In this document: piece by piece, positions 17,605 through 26,383 of the stretch | Position numbering within the stretch: the stretch's first letter is position 1 | How the letters are laid out: each line of letters starts with the position of its first letter | DNA from: Pirellulaceae bacterium | GTDB taxonomy: Bacteria; Planctomycetota; Planctomycetia; Pirellulales; Pirellulaceae | Length of the DNA: 64,000 bases | Assembly: GCA_028280445.1 (NCBI GenBank) | Contig: JANQLU010000136.1 | Coordinates: 186,001 to 250,000, forward strand | Direction of reading: 5' to 3' | Notes under the pieces: model-generated | The model's input: only the letters and a program-made list of their open reading frames with translations | Told to the model about the DNA's origin: nothing | Databases searched by the model: none | Program-made: the position numbers and the translations under genes

Positions 17605-19661
17605 CCTGCAATCTCACGGGTTTTTAGACAGAAGTAACCAAAAACGAAAAGTCCAAAACAAAGCGCCAATGACGCTGCACCAGCGACCATTAAACGATCC
17701 GTTTCGATCCAGTAACCATATTTTAAAAACGATGAAAAATCGAGTTTTCCAAAATTAGGCGCCACATAAGTCAGCGAGTTCAAGCAGTAAACAAACACGA
17801 CATCCGCTTGTTTCATCAAAGTCGTTGCAAATGACTGTTCCATTTCCTCGACCATGTTTTGCTGGGTGACCAGTCGAACCATCGACTCGATAGGTCCACC
17901 TCCAGCAGATTCTGGTGCCCGCATATTTCGGATAAATTTCGACAGAAACCCGAGCACAACCACACAAGACGTCCCGAGCATCGTGACGGGAGTACTGAGA
18001 AACGTACTGAAAACGACACCCAAGGTCACCACAATCATCATTTGAAACCAGATGCCGACATAGCCTTTGAAAAAATTGAGCCAATATACGTTGTCTTCGG
18101 CTCGGAAATAGACGTCACCCAACCCGACACCGATATATTGGCCAGCGTCTTCACAACGCACGATGACTTTCAATTTTCCGTTGGCACCAAAATCATCAAA
18201 CAAATCGAATTCGCCACTGCTAATTTCGACGCCATTAGCATCGATGTGACGTCCTCGTAGTTTTCTGGAAATCGTCAGCGTTTGCAACTCGTACTCCATG
18301 GTTTCGAAAACCAGCGGAGGATCCGAGATAAAAAACGACTCGCTGGCGTCATTGGGATCACTTTGAACGCTTTCGAATTGAATACTGGCTCGAATTCGCC
18401 GATCAATTTTTCCTTTGTGAGTTCGGAAAACACCTAACGACAACTCCAAAGGAATTTTTTGGGAATCGCCGCCAAAACGGGCATCACTGAAATCCTGAAA
18501 CTCAAATTCAGCTCGCGAAAGCGCGGTGCTGCCATCGAGAAATCCGCGGTAATTATTTTGTTTACCAACATTGATACCGACCGTTTCTTTCGTTTTTTTG
18601 CCTTCGGCTGTCTTACGTTCACCGGAACGCTCGACAACACCTTTGAGAATTCCTTCACGACTGTAGTAATTGACTTTCTGACAATAGATGGGAACGCGAG
18701 CGCGGAAATAACCGCGTGCAGGTCCGAGCTTGACGATCGATTCTCCATCTCGTTGCTCAATTTTCACTGCATGGGTGTGTCCCGCCGCGGGTTGGCAAAC
18801 GACGCGAAAATACACGATATCCCCATCCGGAAGCGTTTCTTTTTTAACAACGGAATCTTCGTTGGGAGGAACATCGTCTGGCGAACGGACTTCGCGAATA
18901 TATTCCAGTTGATGGCGATGACCGTTTTCCAGTCCCGTCATCAATTCCTTGATGCAATTTGCGGACACACGACGTCCCGTTTTCGCTTTGCCAGGCGTCA
19001 CGACGTCGTTAAACGAACTAATCGATCCAACAACCGCTTCAGGATTGTCGTTGTTGGAAACCATTTCGTGTTGATGCGACAGGCCGCGCCAGACAAACAA
19101 CAGGCTGATCAACGCCATGGTAAACAACAGCACGGTACACAGGGCTCCAAAGCCCATGATTCGACCGAGAATGACTTCGGTCGATCTGACCGGTTTGGTC
19201 ACGATCGTAAAAATCGTTTTGTTTTTAATATCCTCGGGCAGGCTGAACGCACTAATCAACAGGGCCAGCATCAAAATCAACAGCTGCGTTCCAAACAAAA
19301 CAAAATTGACATATACCTGTTCTGGATTGCTAACACCGCTATTGATAAACCACCCGCCAAACAACAGAGCCAGGGCGAAAATCAAAAAAGTTACCAGAAT
19401 CACCCGTCGGCGAATGGCTTCTTTTGCCGCCAGTCGGGCAATCGCGTAAACACGTCGCGGCGAGGTTCTCAGGAAATCGGGAATGGCCTGGGCAATGACA
19501 CTTGAGACAACGTAGAACGCTTCGAATGGCCCGTGTCGGAAGGTCGCTACAAGATAGCCAGCCAACACGCCTCCGATCACACAAGTCAGCGTGATCGCAC
19601 CGACCAAAAAAATGGAGCCGGTAATTGTATCTAGAAAATTAGGAATCTCTTCAACGAACAT
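17601..19661 (-). CDS. ABC-2 type transporter permease
   Basis: 686 residues. The N-terminal membrane segment (about 18-40) is followed by the ABC-2 core: RRVYAIARLAAKEAIRRRVI, then helices VTFLIFALALLFGGWF, FGTQLLILMLALLISAF, and the cytoplasmic loop LPEDIKNKTIFTIVTKPVRS typical of ABC-2 permeases. About 300 residues of extracytoplasmic, beta-rich sequence (about 215-520) come next. A C-terminal helix bundle (MMIVVTLGVVFSTFLSTPV..., LALCFGLFVFGYF) closes the protein. The large inserted outer domain is notable. It pairs with the ATPase encoded 28 bp upstream. Confidence 0.88.
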   Translation of the reverse strand: MFVEEIPNFLDTITGSIFLVGAITLTCVIGGVLAGYLVATFRHGPFEAFYVVSSVIAQAIPDFLRTSPRRVYAIARLAAKEAIRRRVILVTFLIFALALLFGGWFINSGVSNPEQVYVNFVLFGTQLLILMLALLISAFSLPEDIKNKTIFTIVTKPVRSTEVILGRIMGFGALCTVLLFTMALISLLFVWRGLSHQHEMVSNNDNPEAVVGSISSFNDVVTPGKAKTGRRVSANCIKELMTGLENGHRHQLEYIREVRSPDDVPPNEDSVVKKETLPDGDIVYFRVVCQPAAGHTHAVKIEQRDGESIVKLGPARGYFRARVPIYCQKVNYYSREGILKGVVERSGERKTAEGKKTKETVGINVGKQNNYRGFLDGSTALSRAEFEFQDFSDARFGGDSQKIPLELSLGVFRTHKGKIDRRIRASIQFESVQSDPNDASESFFISDPPLVFETMEYELQTLTISRKLRGRHIDANGVEISSGEFDLFDDFGANGKLKVIVRCEDAGQYIGVGLGDVYFRAEDNVYWLNFFKGYVGIWFQMMIVVTLGVVFSTFLSTPVTMLGTSCVVVLGFLSKFIRNMRAPESAGGGPIESMVRLVTQQNMVEEMEQSFATTLMKQADVVFVYCLNSLTYVAPNFGKLDFSSFLKYGYWIETDRLMVAGAASLALCFGLFVFGYFCLKTREIAG

Positions 19662-19689
19662 TTGCGGTCGCTATTTTGTAAAGTTGTGT

Positions 19690-20667
19690 TTATTGTTTTG
19701 CTGATTCTTCCCGCTGGTCGATCATACGATGACCGGGGCGTTCTTCACTTTCGCGAACGATGTTGAGGAAGAGTTCTTCGAGTGTGGTTCTCGGCTGTTC
19801 AATTGATATGTCTTTTGCTCCGTGCTTGACCAAGACTTGTCGAATTTCTTCTTCGGCTTCTGCGGGCAAGTCTTTCGTGCGAATTTCTGTCTGGTCACTG
19901 ACCTGCAACAGGTTGTCGACGCGACCGAGTTCCTTGAGTTCACCTTGATACAGAATCGCGATCCGGTCACAAACATCTTGGACGTCGGCAAGCAGGTGGC
20001 TGCACATGACAACCGTTTTTCCCTGATCGCGAAGCTCGATGATCATGTCTTTCATCTCGCGTGTACCAATCGGGTCCAATCCCGACGTTGGCTCGTCGAG
20101 CAAGATCAAGTCAGGATCATTGACCAAGGCTTGCGCCAAACCAATCCGCCGCGTCATCCCTTTGGAGTATTCTTTGAGTTGCCGTCGCTTGGCCCAAGTC
20201 AAACCAACTTTTTCAATCAATTCGGCAACGCGTTGTCGGCGGACACTGCCAGGCATATCAAACAGTCGACCGTAAAAGTCGAGCGTTTCTTCAGCGGTCA
20301 AAAATTTGTAGAGATAGCTTTCCTCGGGGAGATACCCAATTCGCTCATTTTTGGTGACTTCGGTCGCGTCCTGTCCAAACACCAGTGCTCGACCTGTGGT
20401 CGGGAACAACAGCCCCAACAACAACTTGATGGTTGTCGATTTCCCGGAGCCATTGGGACCGAGTAGACCAAAAATTTCACCCTTGCGGATTTCCATATCG
20501 AGAGCCTTGAGGGCACGTACTTTTTGGCGGCCCCAGAAGTCACGATAAACTTTGGTCAAATTCTGAGTTTCAACAACGATGTTCGGATCGTAGTCGGGAT
20601 TCGTTTCAAGCGATTTTTTGAAGTCTTTGACTGATTCTTCTTTCGCGGCCTTGGTTTCGCTGGCCAT
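19690..20667 (-). CDS. ABC transporter ATP-binding protein
   Basis: I use ATG 20667, which has an AGGAG Shine-Dalgarno 9 bases upstream, giving 325 residues (39 further codons upstream lack support). Walker A GPNGSGKS, Q-loop region (YLPEESYLYKFLT), signature YSKGMTRRIGLAQAL (a degenerate LSGGQ, common in ABC-2 exporters), Walker B LILLDEPTSGLDP and H-loop CSHLL are all present. The C-terminal ~80 residues form the usual regulatory extension of CcmA/drug-export-type ATPases. It energises the permease encoded next. Substrate unknown. Confidence 0.95.
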   Translation of the reverse strand: MASETKAAKEESVKDFKKSLETNPDYDPNIVVETQNLTKVYRDFWGRQKVRALKALDMEIRKGEIFGLLGPNGSGKSTTIKLLLGLLFPTTGRALVFGQDATEVTKNERIGYLPEESYLYKFLTAEETLDFYGRLFDMPGSVRRQRVAELIEKVGLTWAKRRQLKEYSKGMTRRIGLAQALVNDPDLILLDEPTSGLDPIGTREMKDMIIELRDQGKTVVMCSHLLADVQDVCDRIAILYQGELKELGRVDNLLQVSDQTEIRTKDLPAEAEEEIRQVLVKHGAKDISIEQPRTTLEELFLNIVRESEERPGHRMIDQREESAKQ

Positions 20668-21008
20668 GAAGGTTGCTCCTGGAGTATTTGGGAAAGCAAT
20701 ATTAATTGGGGAGTTTTCAGACGTACCAATGCATTCATTCTGTACGCCGCAATTCGCCCCCAAGTTCATCTGGTGACGTGGCAAAAAGAAAAACGAACCA
20801 ATCCCAGTTTGAGCCCGTTTTTTTGGGCTTTTTACACCCCAGAAACCAGTCCAACATAATAAAATCCAGGCTTCTACAGTTCAAGCCTCATGTGCCGTAT
20901 GACACCAGGATTTGCGGTATCTCCGCCCGAATTGGCAACGCCCGAAGACAACCCATAGTCGAATCGGTAAACTTGGGACGTATTTTCAGTTTGAGCAAGT
21001 GATCCATC
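20668..21008. other. Divergent promoter region between ABC operon and folC
   Basis: Both flanking genes point away, so both promoters should lie here. A short hairpin (AGCCC 20812-20816 with GGGCT 20825-20829, followed by T's) is visible, but it follows no gene on the strand where it would terminate, so its role is unclear. No further gene is seen. Confidence 0.45.
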
Positions 21009-22394
21009 GTGAATCTTGACACCGTAACCGATCTGCAAGATTTTTTGTTCGGTCGAATCAATTATGAGCAAGTACCCGGCGGACGCATGTCCAGCCCAGG
21101 GTTTCGGTTCAATACGATTCGAGAATTGCTGAAACGGCTCGATAATCCGCATTTGGCTTTTCCGATCATTCACGTGGCAGGGACCAAAGGCAAAGGATCC
21201 GTCTGCCACAGCATGAGTTCGATCGCCCGCGAGGCCGGGTTGCATGTCGGATTGTATTCATCACCACATCTCGCTTCGGTCGAAGAACGATTCCAGATCT
21301 GTGGCCAACCCATCGAATCCAGTGAAATGAATCGTTTGTTAAGAGAGATTCGCGTGGTGGTCGAGGATCTCGACGAACTGGCCGAACACGAAGAACATTT
21401 TCATCGCCCCACCTTTTTCGAAATCACGACTGCACTAGCATTTCTTCATTTTGCCGATCGGGAAATCGATCTGGGGATCATCGAAGTTGGGATGGGGGGC
21501 CGTTTGGATTCCACCAACGTCTGCCAAAGCCAAGTGTGCGTGATCACCAACATCAGTTTCGATCACACCGCGCAACTTGGAAACACTTTGGAAAGTATTG
21601 CCACGGAAAAAGCTGGCATTGTTAAACCGGGCGTACCCGTTGTTTGCGGAGTAACCGATCCGGGCGCACAAAAAACGATCCACGAAATCGCTGATGCCAA
21701 ACGAGCGCCAATCGCTCAAGTGGGTCGAGATTTCTGTTTGACCCAAATTGCGGATCAGGCAGAATTATTTCCAAAGTTTGGCATTTCAGGAAATGTGTTT
21801 GGCCATTCCATCGAATTGTCAAACTTGCAAAGCGGTCTTGCGGGAGAACATCAATCTGAAAACGCTGCCTTGGCCGTTGCCGCCTTGACCGCTGCTCAAG
21901 ACCTGGGGATTTCGATTGGTTCGGACACGATGCAACGCGGTTTGGCGAAAACTAGTATACCGGGGCGCTATCAACGTTGGACCGCCGACAGACTTCCGCC
22001 TCTGCGTTTGGATATCGCGCACAACGAAGCCTCGATGGCGGCGCTTGGCAAAACGCTTCGATCCGATCCCGATTACCAATCGGCACAGCGTCGCATTTTG
22101 GTTTATTCCGTTTGTCGCGGCAAACACAATACCGAGATGCTCCAACAAATATTGCCGTTGTTCGAGCAGGTCGTGTTTACTGAATTTCGCCTCAATCCAC
22201 GAGCGGTCTCCGCCGAAAAACTGGTTTCCAAAGCTGAGGAAATCAATCCCCAAGTGGCAACGAGTATTGTCGCCGATGCAGATCAGATCGCGACTTGGAT
22301 CAAACATCATTGCCAAACTGACGATTTCGTGTGCATCACCGGATCGAATTTCCTGGTTGCCGAAGTGCTCCCGACATTGGAGCATCTCTCGTGA
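21009..22394 (+). CDS. folC: Folylpolyglutamate / dihydrofolate synthase
   Basis: 461 residues beginning at GTG 21009; an in-frame TGA at 21000 rules out anything longer. The N-terminus has the Mur-ligase-like P-loop AGTKGKGSV (57-65), then SSPHL, FFEITTALAFLHF, EVGMGGRLDSTN and ISFDHTAQLGNT...EKAGI, all hallmarks of FolC. The C-terminal lobe has PGRYQ and DIAHNEASM (the family's usual DGAHN is DIAHN here). It adds glutamate to folates in the cytoplasm, retaining them in the cell. It stands alone after the divergent ABC operon. Confidence 0.95.
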   Translation: MNLDTVTDLQDFLFGRINYEQVPGGRMSSPGFRFNTIRELLKRLDNPHLAFPIIHVAGTKGKGSVCHSMSSIAREAGLHVGLYSSPHLASVEERFQICGQPIESSEMNRLLREIRVVVEDLDELAEHEEHFHRPTFFEITTALAFLHFADREIDLGIIEVGMGGRLDSTNVCQSQVCVITNISFDHTAQLGNTLESIATEKAGIVKPGVPVVCGVTDPGAQKTIHEIADAKRAPIAQVGRDFCLTQIADQAELFPKFGISGNVFGHSIELSNLQSGLAGEHQSENAALAVAALTAAQDLGISIGSDTMQRGLAKTSIPGRYQRWTADRLPPLRLDIAHNEASMAALGKTLRSDPDYQSAQRRILVYSVCRGKHNTEMLQQILPLFEQVVFTEFRLNPRAVSAEKLVSKAEEINPQVATSIVADADQIATWIKHHCQTDDFVCITGSNFLVAEVLPTLEHLS

Positions 22395-22480
22395 TCGAGT
22401 TGATGCAATTTGTTGTTGAACATGCAGATCGCTTGAGGTACGATTGATCGTTTTAACACGTACATTTTGGGACGAAATTT

Positions 22481-22666
22481 ATGCCAGGCAGTGAACGACG
22501 ACGCGAATTGCGACGACGCAAAAAACGAAAAGAAAAAATAGCAATGCTGCGAAAACGCGCTGAAAAAGCCAGTGCTTCGGAAAAAGCCGAAATCGCCGAC
22601 AAACTTCGCAATTTGACACCTGGTGCGAATGTTTTGATTGCAGATATGAAGCTCGAGTCACGCTAG
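22481..22666 (+). CDS. Small basic protein (DUF6800-like)
   Basis: 61 residues. The N-terminus is extremely basic (RRRELRRRKKRKEKIAMLRKR), followed by a short helical stretch (SEKAEIADKLRNLTPGA). This arrangement matches, to my recollection, small planctomycete proteins of the DUF6800 type. The charge suggests RNA or ribosome binding, but no function is known to me. The downstream CPBP gene starts 82 bp later on the same strand. Confidence 0.7.
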   Translation: MPGSERRRELRRRKKRKEKIAMLRKRAEKASASEKAEIADKLRNLTPGANVLIADMKLESR

Positions 22667-22747
22667 TTGTTTAACAACTCTCCGCCTTCTCTCAATCACT
22701 TCCTCAATCTCTTCGCCCTTTCCATCACACCGTTTACTGCTGCGCCG

Positions 22748-23440
22748 ATGTCCGAGTCTCCAAACGTTCCGACTGATAATAGTGCTGAGCTACCACCAGA
22801 CGCCGGCGAAAATACTGAACCGTTTGTCATCAAACACTTGGTTTGGAAGGGTTTGATACTGGAATCCGGTCTGCTGCTGATCGCGGTCGTCATCGGAAGT
22901 CTTGGATTTCGTGAAGCGTCAATGCCGTTGAGTCAAATTGTCAGCGACTGGATTATGCCGTGTGTCTGGGGCGTCATCGCGACGCTCCCGATGTTCCTGG
23001 CATTGTTGGTCGTCGATCTGAGTCCCAGTAATTTTTTTCGGCCCATTCAAACGGTCGGAGATCAGCTTTTGGAGCCACTGTTTCGCGGAATGGAAATCTG
23101 GAAATTCGTTTTGATTTCCGCCAGCGCCGGTATTGGCGAAGAAATGTTTTTTCGTTGGATGCTCCAAGGCGGCATTGCGAGCTTGTTTGGCAGTCCGGTT
23201 TTAGGCGCCGTCATGGCAATCGGTGCGGCAGCCCTGGTGTTTGGGTTTTGCCATTGGTTGAATTTAACTTACGCCATATTCGCGTTTTTTGTTGGCGTGT
23301 ATTTGGGCTTGTTGATGATACTGACCGATTCGATCGTTGCGCCGATTGTCACTCACGCGTTGTACGACCTGGTGGCTCTGATTTACGTGACCCGTTTTCG
23401 ATCACGTTTGCGAAATCGTTTGGACGCAGACGTTGGCTGA
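22748..23440 (+). CDS. CPBP-family intramembrane metalloprotease
   Basis: I start at ATG 22748 (230 residues), not the TTG directly after the upstream stop. Five to seven hydrophobic helices are visible. CPBP (Abi/CAAX protease) motifs: GEEMFFRWML (motif 1, Glu-Glu...Arg), FGFCHW (motif 2, His) and IVTHALYDL (motif 3, His). Family members cleave or process within the membrane; in prokaryotes the substrates are mostly unknown, with bacteriocin self-immunity as one known role. The N-terminal ~35 residues are acidic and low in complexity. Confidence 0.9.
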   Translation: MSESPNVPTDNSAELPPDAGENTEPFVIKHLVWKGLILESGLLLIAVVIGSLGFREASMPLSQIVSDWIMPCVWGVIATLPMFLALLVVDLSPSNFFRPIQTVGDQLLEPLFRGMEIWKFVLISASAGIGEEMFFRWMLQGGIASLFGSPVLGAVMAIGAAALVFGFCHWLNLTYAIFAFFVGVYLGLLMILTDSIVAPIVTHALYDLVALIYVTRFRSRLRNRLDADVG

Positions 23441-23467
23441 AGACAAGATTTCGTGGACTCCATGGTC

Positions 23468-23536
23468 GTATGAGCACCAAGCGCCAGCAAGTGGTTTTGC
23501 GCGGTCAAACCACTCGCTGGCGCTTCGTGCTCGTAT
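23468..23536. repeat. Palindromic repeat, family B, copy 2
   Basis: The left arm (about 23468-23496) and right arm (about 23507-23536, ending GGCGCTTCGTGCTCGTAT) are inverted copies of about 29 bases with a handful of mismatches. It follows the CPBP gene and is directly next to a family A repeat. Confidence 0.8.
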
Positions 23537-23550
23537 CCAGTACATCAAAT

Positions 23551-23604
23551 AGGGCCGGTTCCCACCGATCGTTTGGGTAGGATTGGCCGGTGGGAACCGG
23601 CCCT
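23551..23604. repeat. Palindromic repeat, family A, short version
   Basis: The left arm AGGGCCGGTTCCCACCGATC (23551-23570) and right arm GGCCGGTGGGAACCGGCCCT (23585-23604) form an inverted repeat with a 14-base loop. The two families lie 14 bp apart here, filling most of the 317-bp gap 23441-23757. Confidence 0.88.
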
Positions 23605-23757
23605 GCTGCTAATCGTTATTATTGGCAAAGTTTCACATCTCCGTTCCAGAAGTCGCCAATTCTGCGTGCCCAGTGCTCGACCGGCTTAATTGAGACACAG
23701 ACCGCCTTCCGATATTACGTTTGAGCAGGTTTTTCAGTATCAACGAAAGGCGAAGCG

Positions 23758-24033
23758 ATGTCGGATTTGTCCCAAAAATTGCAAGAAGTACGTGAAATTG
23801 CCAATGGTGAGTTGCAACGGCGCCTGGGAACCGAAGTCCAATCGCACGAATCGATCTTGATTGCCAATTCAAAATATATCGGGCATCGGTTCAAATCGAA
23901 AAACATTCAGGTCGAGTGGGTAATCAAATCGGATATGTTTAATGTGATTGATACGACGACCAAGGAATCGTTGGAGTCCTTTAGTTTTGCCGAATCCAGT
24001 TCCCGCGAACAGTCGACACGTCGAGCGGCTTAG
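23758..24033 (+). CDS. Small hypothetical protein
   Basis: 91 residues with an AAGG-containing Shine-Dalgarno before ATG 23758. The N-terminus is a helix (DLSQKLQEVREIANGELQRR); the middle is mixed and hydrophilic with beta-like stretches (NIQVEWVIKSDMFNVIDTTT). The end is Ser/Arg-rich. No signal peptide or membrane segment. I do not recognise the family. Codon use is like its neighbours, so I consider it real. Confidence 0.65.
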   Translation: MSDLSQKLQEVREIANGELQRRLGTEVQSHESILIANSKYIGHRFKSKNIQVEWVIKSDMFNVIDTTTKESLESFSFAESSSREQSTRRAA

Positions 24034-24083
24034 TCGAAAATTTGGGAGGGCTAGGTCGCCCGTGAGTGAGCGGCAAGGCGCAT

Positions 24084-24114
24084 AAAAAAAACCGCAAAGA
24101 ATCGTCTTTGCGGT
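24084..24114 (-). terminator. Rho-independent terminator of the small basic protein gene
   Basis: A perfect 10-bp stem (24091-24100 with 24105-24114; ACCGCAAAGA on the plus strand) with a 4-base loop is followed on the minus strand by seven T's. It lies 20 bases after the stop codon at 24134. Confidence 0.9.
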
Positions 24115-24133
24115 GTTGTTTTCGAGTGAGAAA

Positions 24134-24355
24134 CTAACCCTCTTCTTTTTTCTCTTCTTCTTCCTCAGTCTTTTTAACTTTCTTTTTCTTCTTGAGCGAA
24201 AGTTTTTGGACGCGGACTTTAGGAAGTCCCAAAATGGAATCACCTTCCTGCCACCGGTCTTGTTCGATCAGTTTTTCCAGACGTTCGGCGCGAGTCAGAA
24301 CATTCCGCTGCTTCGCACCGCCGGATGAAATTTTTAAGCTTTTGTCGATACTCAT
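24134..24355 (-). CDS. Small basic protein, TIGR04137-like (PVC superphylum)
   Basis: 73 residues. The N-terminus (MSIDKSLKISSGGAKQRNVL then TRAERLEKLIEQDRW) and the segment SILGLPKVRVQKL match my memory of the TIGR04137 'Chlam_Ver_rRNA' small basic protein, conserved across Planctomycetes, Verrucomicrobia and Chlamydiae. The C-terminus is a Lys run followed by a Glu run (KKKKKVKKTEEEEEKKEEG), longer than I would expect. A ribosome-associated role has been suggested for the family; I cannot confirm it. The gene is alone and has its own strong terminator, like rpsU. Confidence 0.85.
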   Translation of the reverse strand: MSIDKSLKISSGGAKQRNVLTRAERLEKLIEQDRWQEGDSILGLPKVRVQKLSLKKKKKVKKTEEEEEKKEEG

Positions 24356-24681
24356 TTGTTTGCTCTATATCGTTGGCATTCGCCAAATTATCCGAGAATT
24401 AGAAAGGAAAATTGTATGAAATCGGGTTTCCAACCACAAGTGTCAAATTTGTCGATTCCTTGTGGTTCGACCGCCAATTTGGTTTTCACGAGATAAAAAA
24501 GCCAAATTCTGCCGTTTTTCTGATGATTTGTGCGTCTCAGCGAGGCCGTTAATCAAAATCGCGTCGTTGAATTCTCTTACAATAGCGGAAAATCCTGTTG
24601 ATAAACAATCGCAAGAGCGATGCGTCAGAGGAATTTCGTGGTTTGCTTCCAATCCTTGTGAGGCAATCATTTTGCGACCGA
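24356..24681. other. Intergenic region, no gene seen
   Basis: Upstream of the divergent small basic protein gene and of the sulfatase gene. AT-rich, with no supported reading frame; longer frames here are products of the adjacent palindrome. Confidence 0.5.
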
Positions 24682-24748
24682 TACAAGCACGAAGCGCGAG
24701 CGAGTGGTTTGTCCACGCAAAACCACTCGCTCGCGCTTCGTGCTTGTA
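24682..24748. repeat. Perfect 29-bp palindromic repeat, family B, copy 3
   Basis: The arms 24682-24710 and 24720-24748 are exact inverted copies (29 of 29) with a 9-base loop. The core is CGAGCGAGTGGTTT / AAACCACTCGCTCG. It lies 53 bp before the sulfatase start. A perfect arm pair implies recent origin or active conservation by conversion. Confidence 0.92.
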
Positions 24749-24801
24749 AGATTTGAGTTGCAACACTTTATCACACGCCTAACTCTCAGGAACGCCAAAA
24801 C

Positions 24802-26268
24802 ATGATTTCAAAATTTTGCCAACTCAGCATTCTCCAGATATTTGTCTTGTTTGTCGTTCTCATGTCTCCGATTCCGGATGCCAATGGTCAAACGAAATCA
24901 AAAAAACCCAACATCCTGTTTATCATCTCCGACGACTTGAGTGCGGAAACGGTCAAGTGTTTCGGCCAACGCCAATGCGAAACGCCAAATATCGATTCGT
25001 TGGCCAAAACAGGTTTGATGTTTGAGCGAGCTTACTGCCAATACCCTGTTTGTGGCCCCTCCCGAGCGGCACTGATGTCGGGCATGTATCCGCCATCGAT
25101 CGGCGTGATGGGCAATGGAATGTCGAAACGATTTACTCAAATCTTGGGCAAACGCCCCTCGATGTCACAGCTGTTTAAAAACAACGGCTACTACACGGCA
25201 CGCGTCTCAAAGATTTACCACATGCGGGTTCCCGGCGATATCACCGCGGGTGTCGACGGCCCCGATCATGGACCTAGCTGGACAGAAAAATTCAATTGCA
25301 AAGCACCGGAATGGTATACCAAAGGCGAACACGAACACCTCACCAACGAAAAATTAAAATTTGATCGCAACAAACATTACAACCTCGGATTCGGCGGTGC
25401 ATTTTATGTTGTCAAAGGTGAAAGCGACGGTGCAGAACAAGCCGACGTTCTAGCAGCTGACAAAGCAATTGAAATCCTCGAGAAACATCAAGACAAACCA
25501 TTTTTTCTGGCTGTCGGGTTCGTTCGACCTCACGTTCCGTTGGTTGCACCCAAATCTTTTTACGATCCCTACGATCCCAAAAAAATGAAACTCCCCAAAA
25601 AAGTAGCCGATGACTGGAAAGATATTCCCAAGGCAGGGATTTCAAAAAACAGCAATCGTTCGGGGCTGGGTGGGAAAATACTCCAACAGAAAAAAGTAAC
25701 CGCAGCGTACTACGCTTCGGTGTCGTTCATGGACGCTCAAGTTGGCAAGATTCTTGCGGCGCTGGATCGTTTGAAACTGCGAGACAACACGATCGTTGTT
25801 TTCACCGCTGATCATGGCTACCACATGGGCGAACATGATTTTTGGCAAAAAATGAGCTTGCACGAAGAGTCGGTTCGGATCCCCATCGTTATCTCGGGTC
25901 CCGGAATCAAACCCGGAAAAACGAAATCACTGGCTCAGCAAATCGACATTTATCCAACGCTTGCCGAGCTCGGTGGACTGGAAATTCCGAAACACGTGCA
26001 AGGCAAATCGCTGTTGCCAATCATCAAAGATCGTTCCGCAAAAGTTCACGATGAAATCCTTTGTTTTCGGAAAAAGAAAGACAAACTCATTCGCACCGAA
26101 AAATACGCTTTGCTGACCTACGGTGGAACGGATGAAGTTGAGTTGTACGATATGCAAAACGATCCGCGTCAATACAAAAACATTGCCCGAGATCCAAAAT
26201 ACGCCAGTGTCTTGAAACAACTGACGTCGAAACTAGACGCTCGATTGAAAAAAATTCCAGTCCGCTAA
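24802..26268 (+). CDS. Secreted sulfatase (Cys-type, iduronate-2-sulfatase-like)
   Basis: 488 residues with a signal peptide (LSILQIFVLFVVLMSPIPDA, cleaved near ANGQ). PNILFIISDDLS holds the first metal Asp pair. The formylglycine signature is VCGPSRAALMSG (C-x-P-S-R), so Cys is oxidised by a maturase encoded elsewhere. Later motifs: FFLAVGFVRPHVPLVAP (substrate/metal His), FTADHGYHMGEHDFWQK (metal Asp-His, Lys) and LYDMQNDPRQYKNIA (typical C-terminal end). It removes sulfate esters from polysaccharides in the periplasm. Planctomycetes carry many of these for algal polysaccharide use. It stands as a single gene. Confidence 0.95.
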   Translation: MISKFCQLSILQIFVLFVVLMSPIPDANGQTKSKKPNILFIISDDLSAETVKCFGQRQCETPNIDSLAKTGLMFERAYCQYPVCGPSRAALMSGMYPPSIGVMGNGMSKRFTQILGKRPSMSQLFKNNGYYTARVSKIYHMRVPGDITAGVDGPDHGPSWTEKFNCKAPEWYTKGEHEHLTNEKLKFDRNKHYNLGFGGAFYVVKGESDGAEQADVLAADKAIEILEKHQDKPFFLAVGFVRPHVPLVAPKSFYDPYDPKKMKLPKKVADDWKDIPKAGISKNSNRSGLGGKILQQKKVTAAYYASVSFMDAQVGKILAALDRLKLRDNTIVVFTADHGYHMGEHDFWQKMSLHEESVRIPIVISGPGIKPGKTKSLAQQIDIYPTLAELGGLEIPKHVQGKSLLPIIKDRSAKVHDEILCFRKKKDKLIRTEKYALLTYGGTDEVELYDMQNDPRQYKNIARDPKYASVLKQLTSKLDARLKKIPVR

Positions 26269-26383
26269 TCAAATCAGCCAACTCGTTGTCCACGTACGGA
26301 TCGACCAAGGGTTGGTTTTCACTCGACAAAATGCAGAATGGATTGTCTCCAGACGGTTTGAAAAATCTTTTTTGAGGACATTG

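Noticed and set aside
20812..20829. Hairpin plus T tract as a terminator
   Set aside because: Both adjacent genes start from this gap, so no transcript is known to end here; the 5-bp stem is weak.
24443..24766. Opposing frames of 95-107 codons on both strands
   Set aside because: Both run through the perfect family B palindrome and lack ribosome binding sites.
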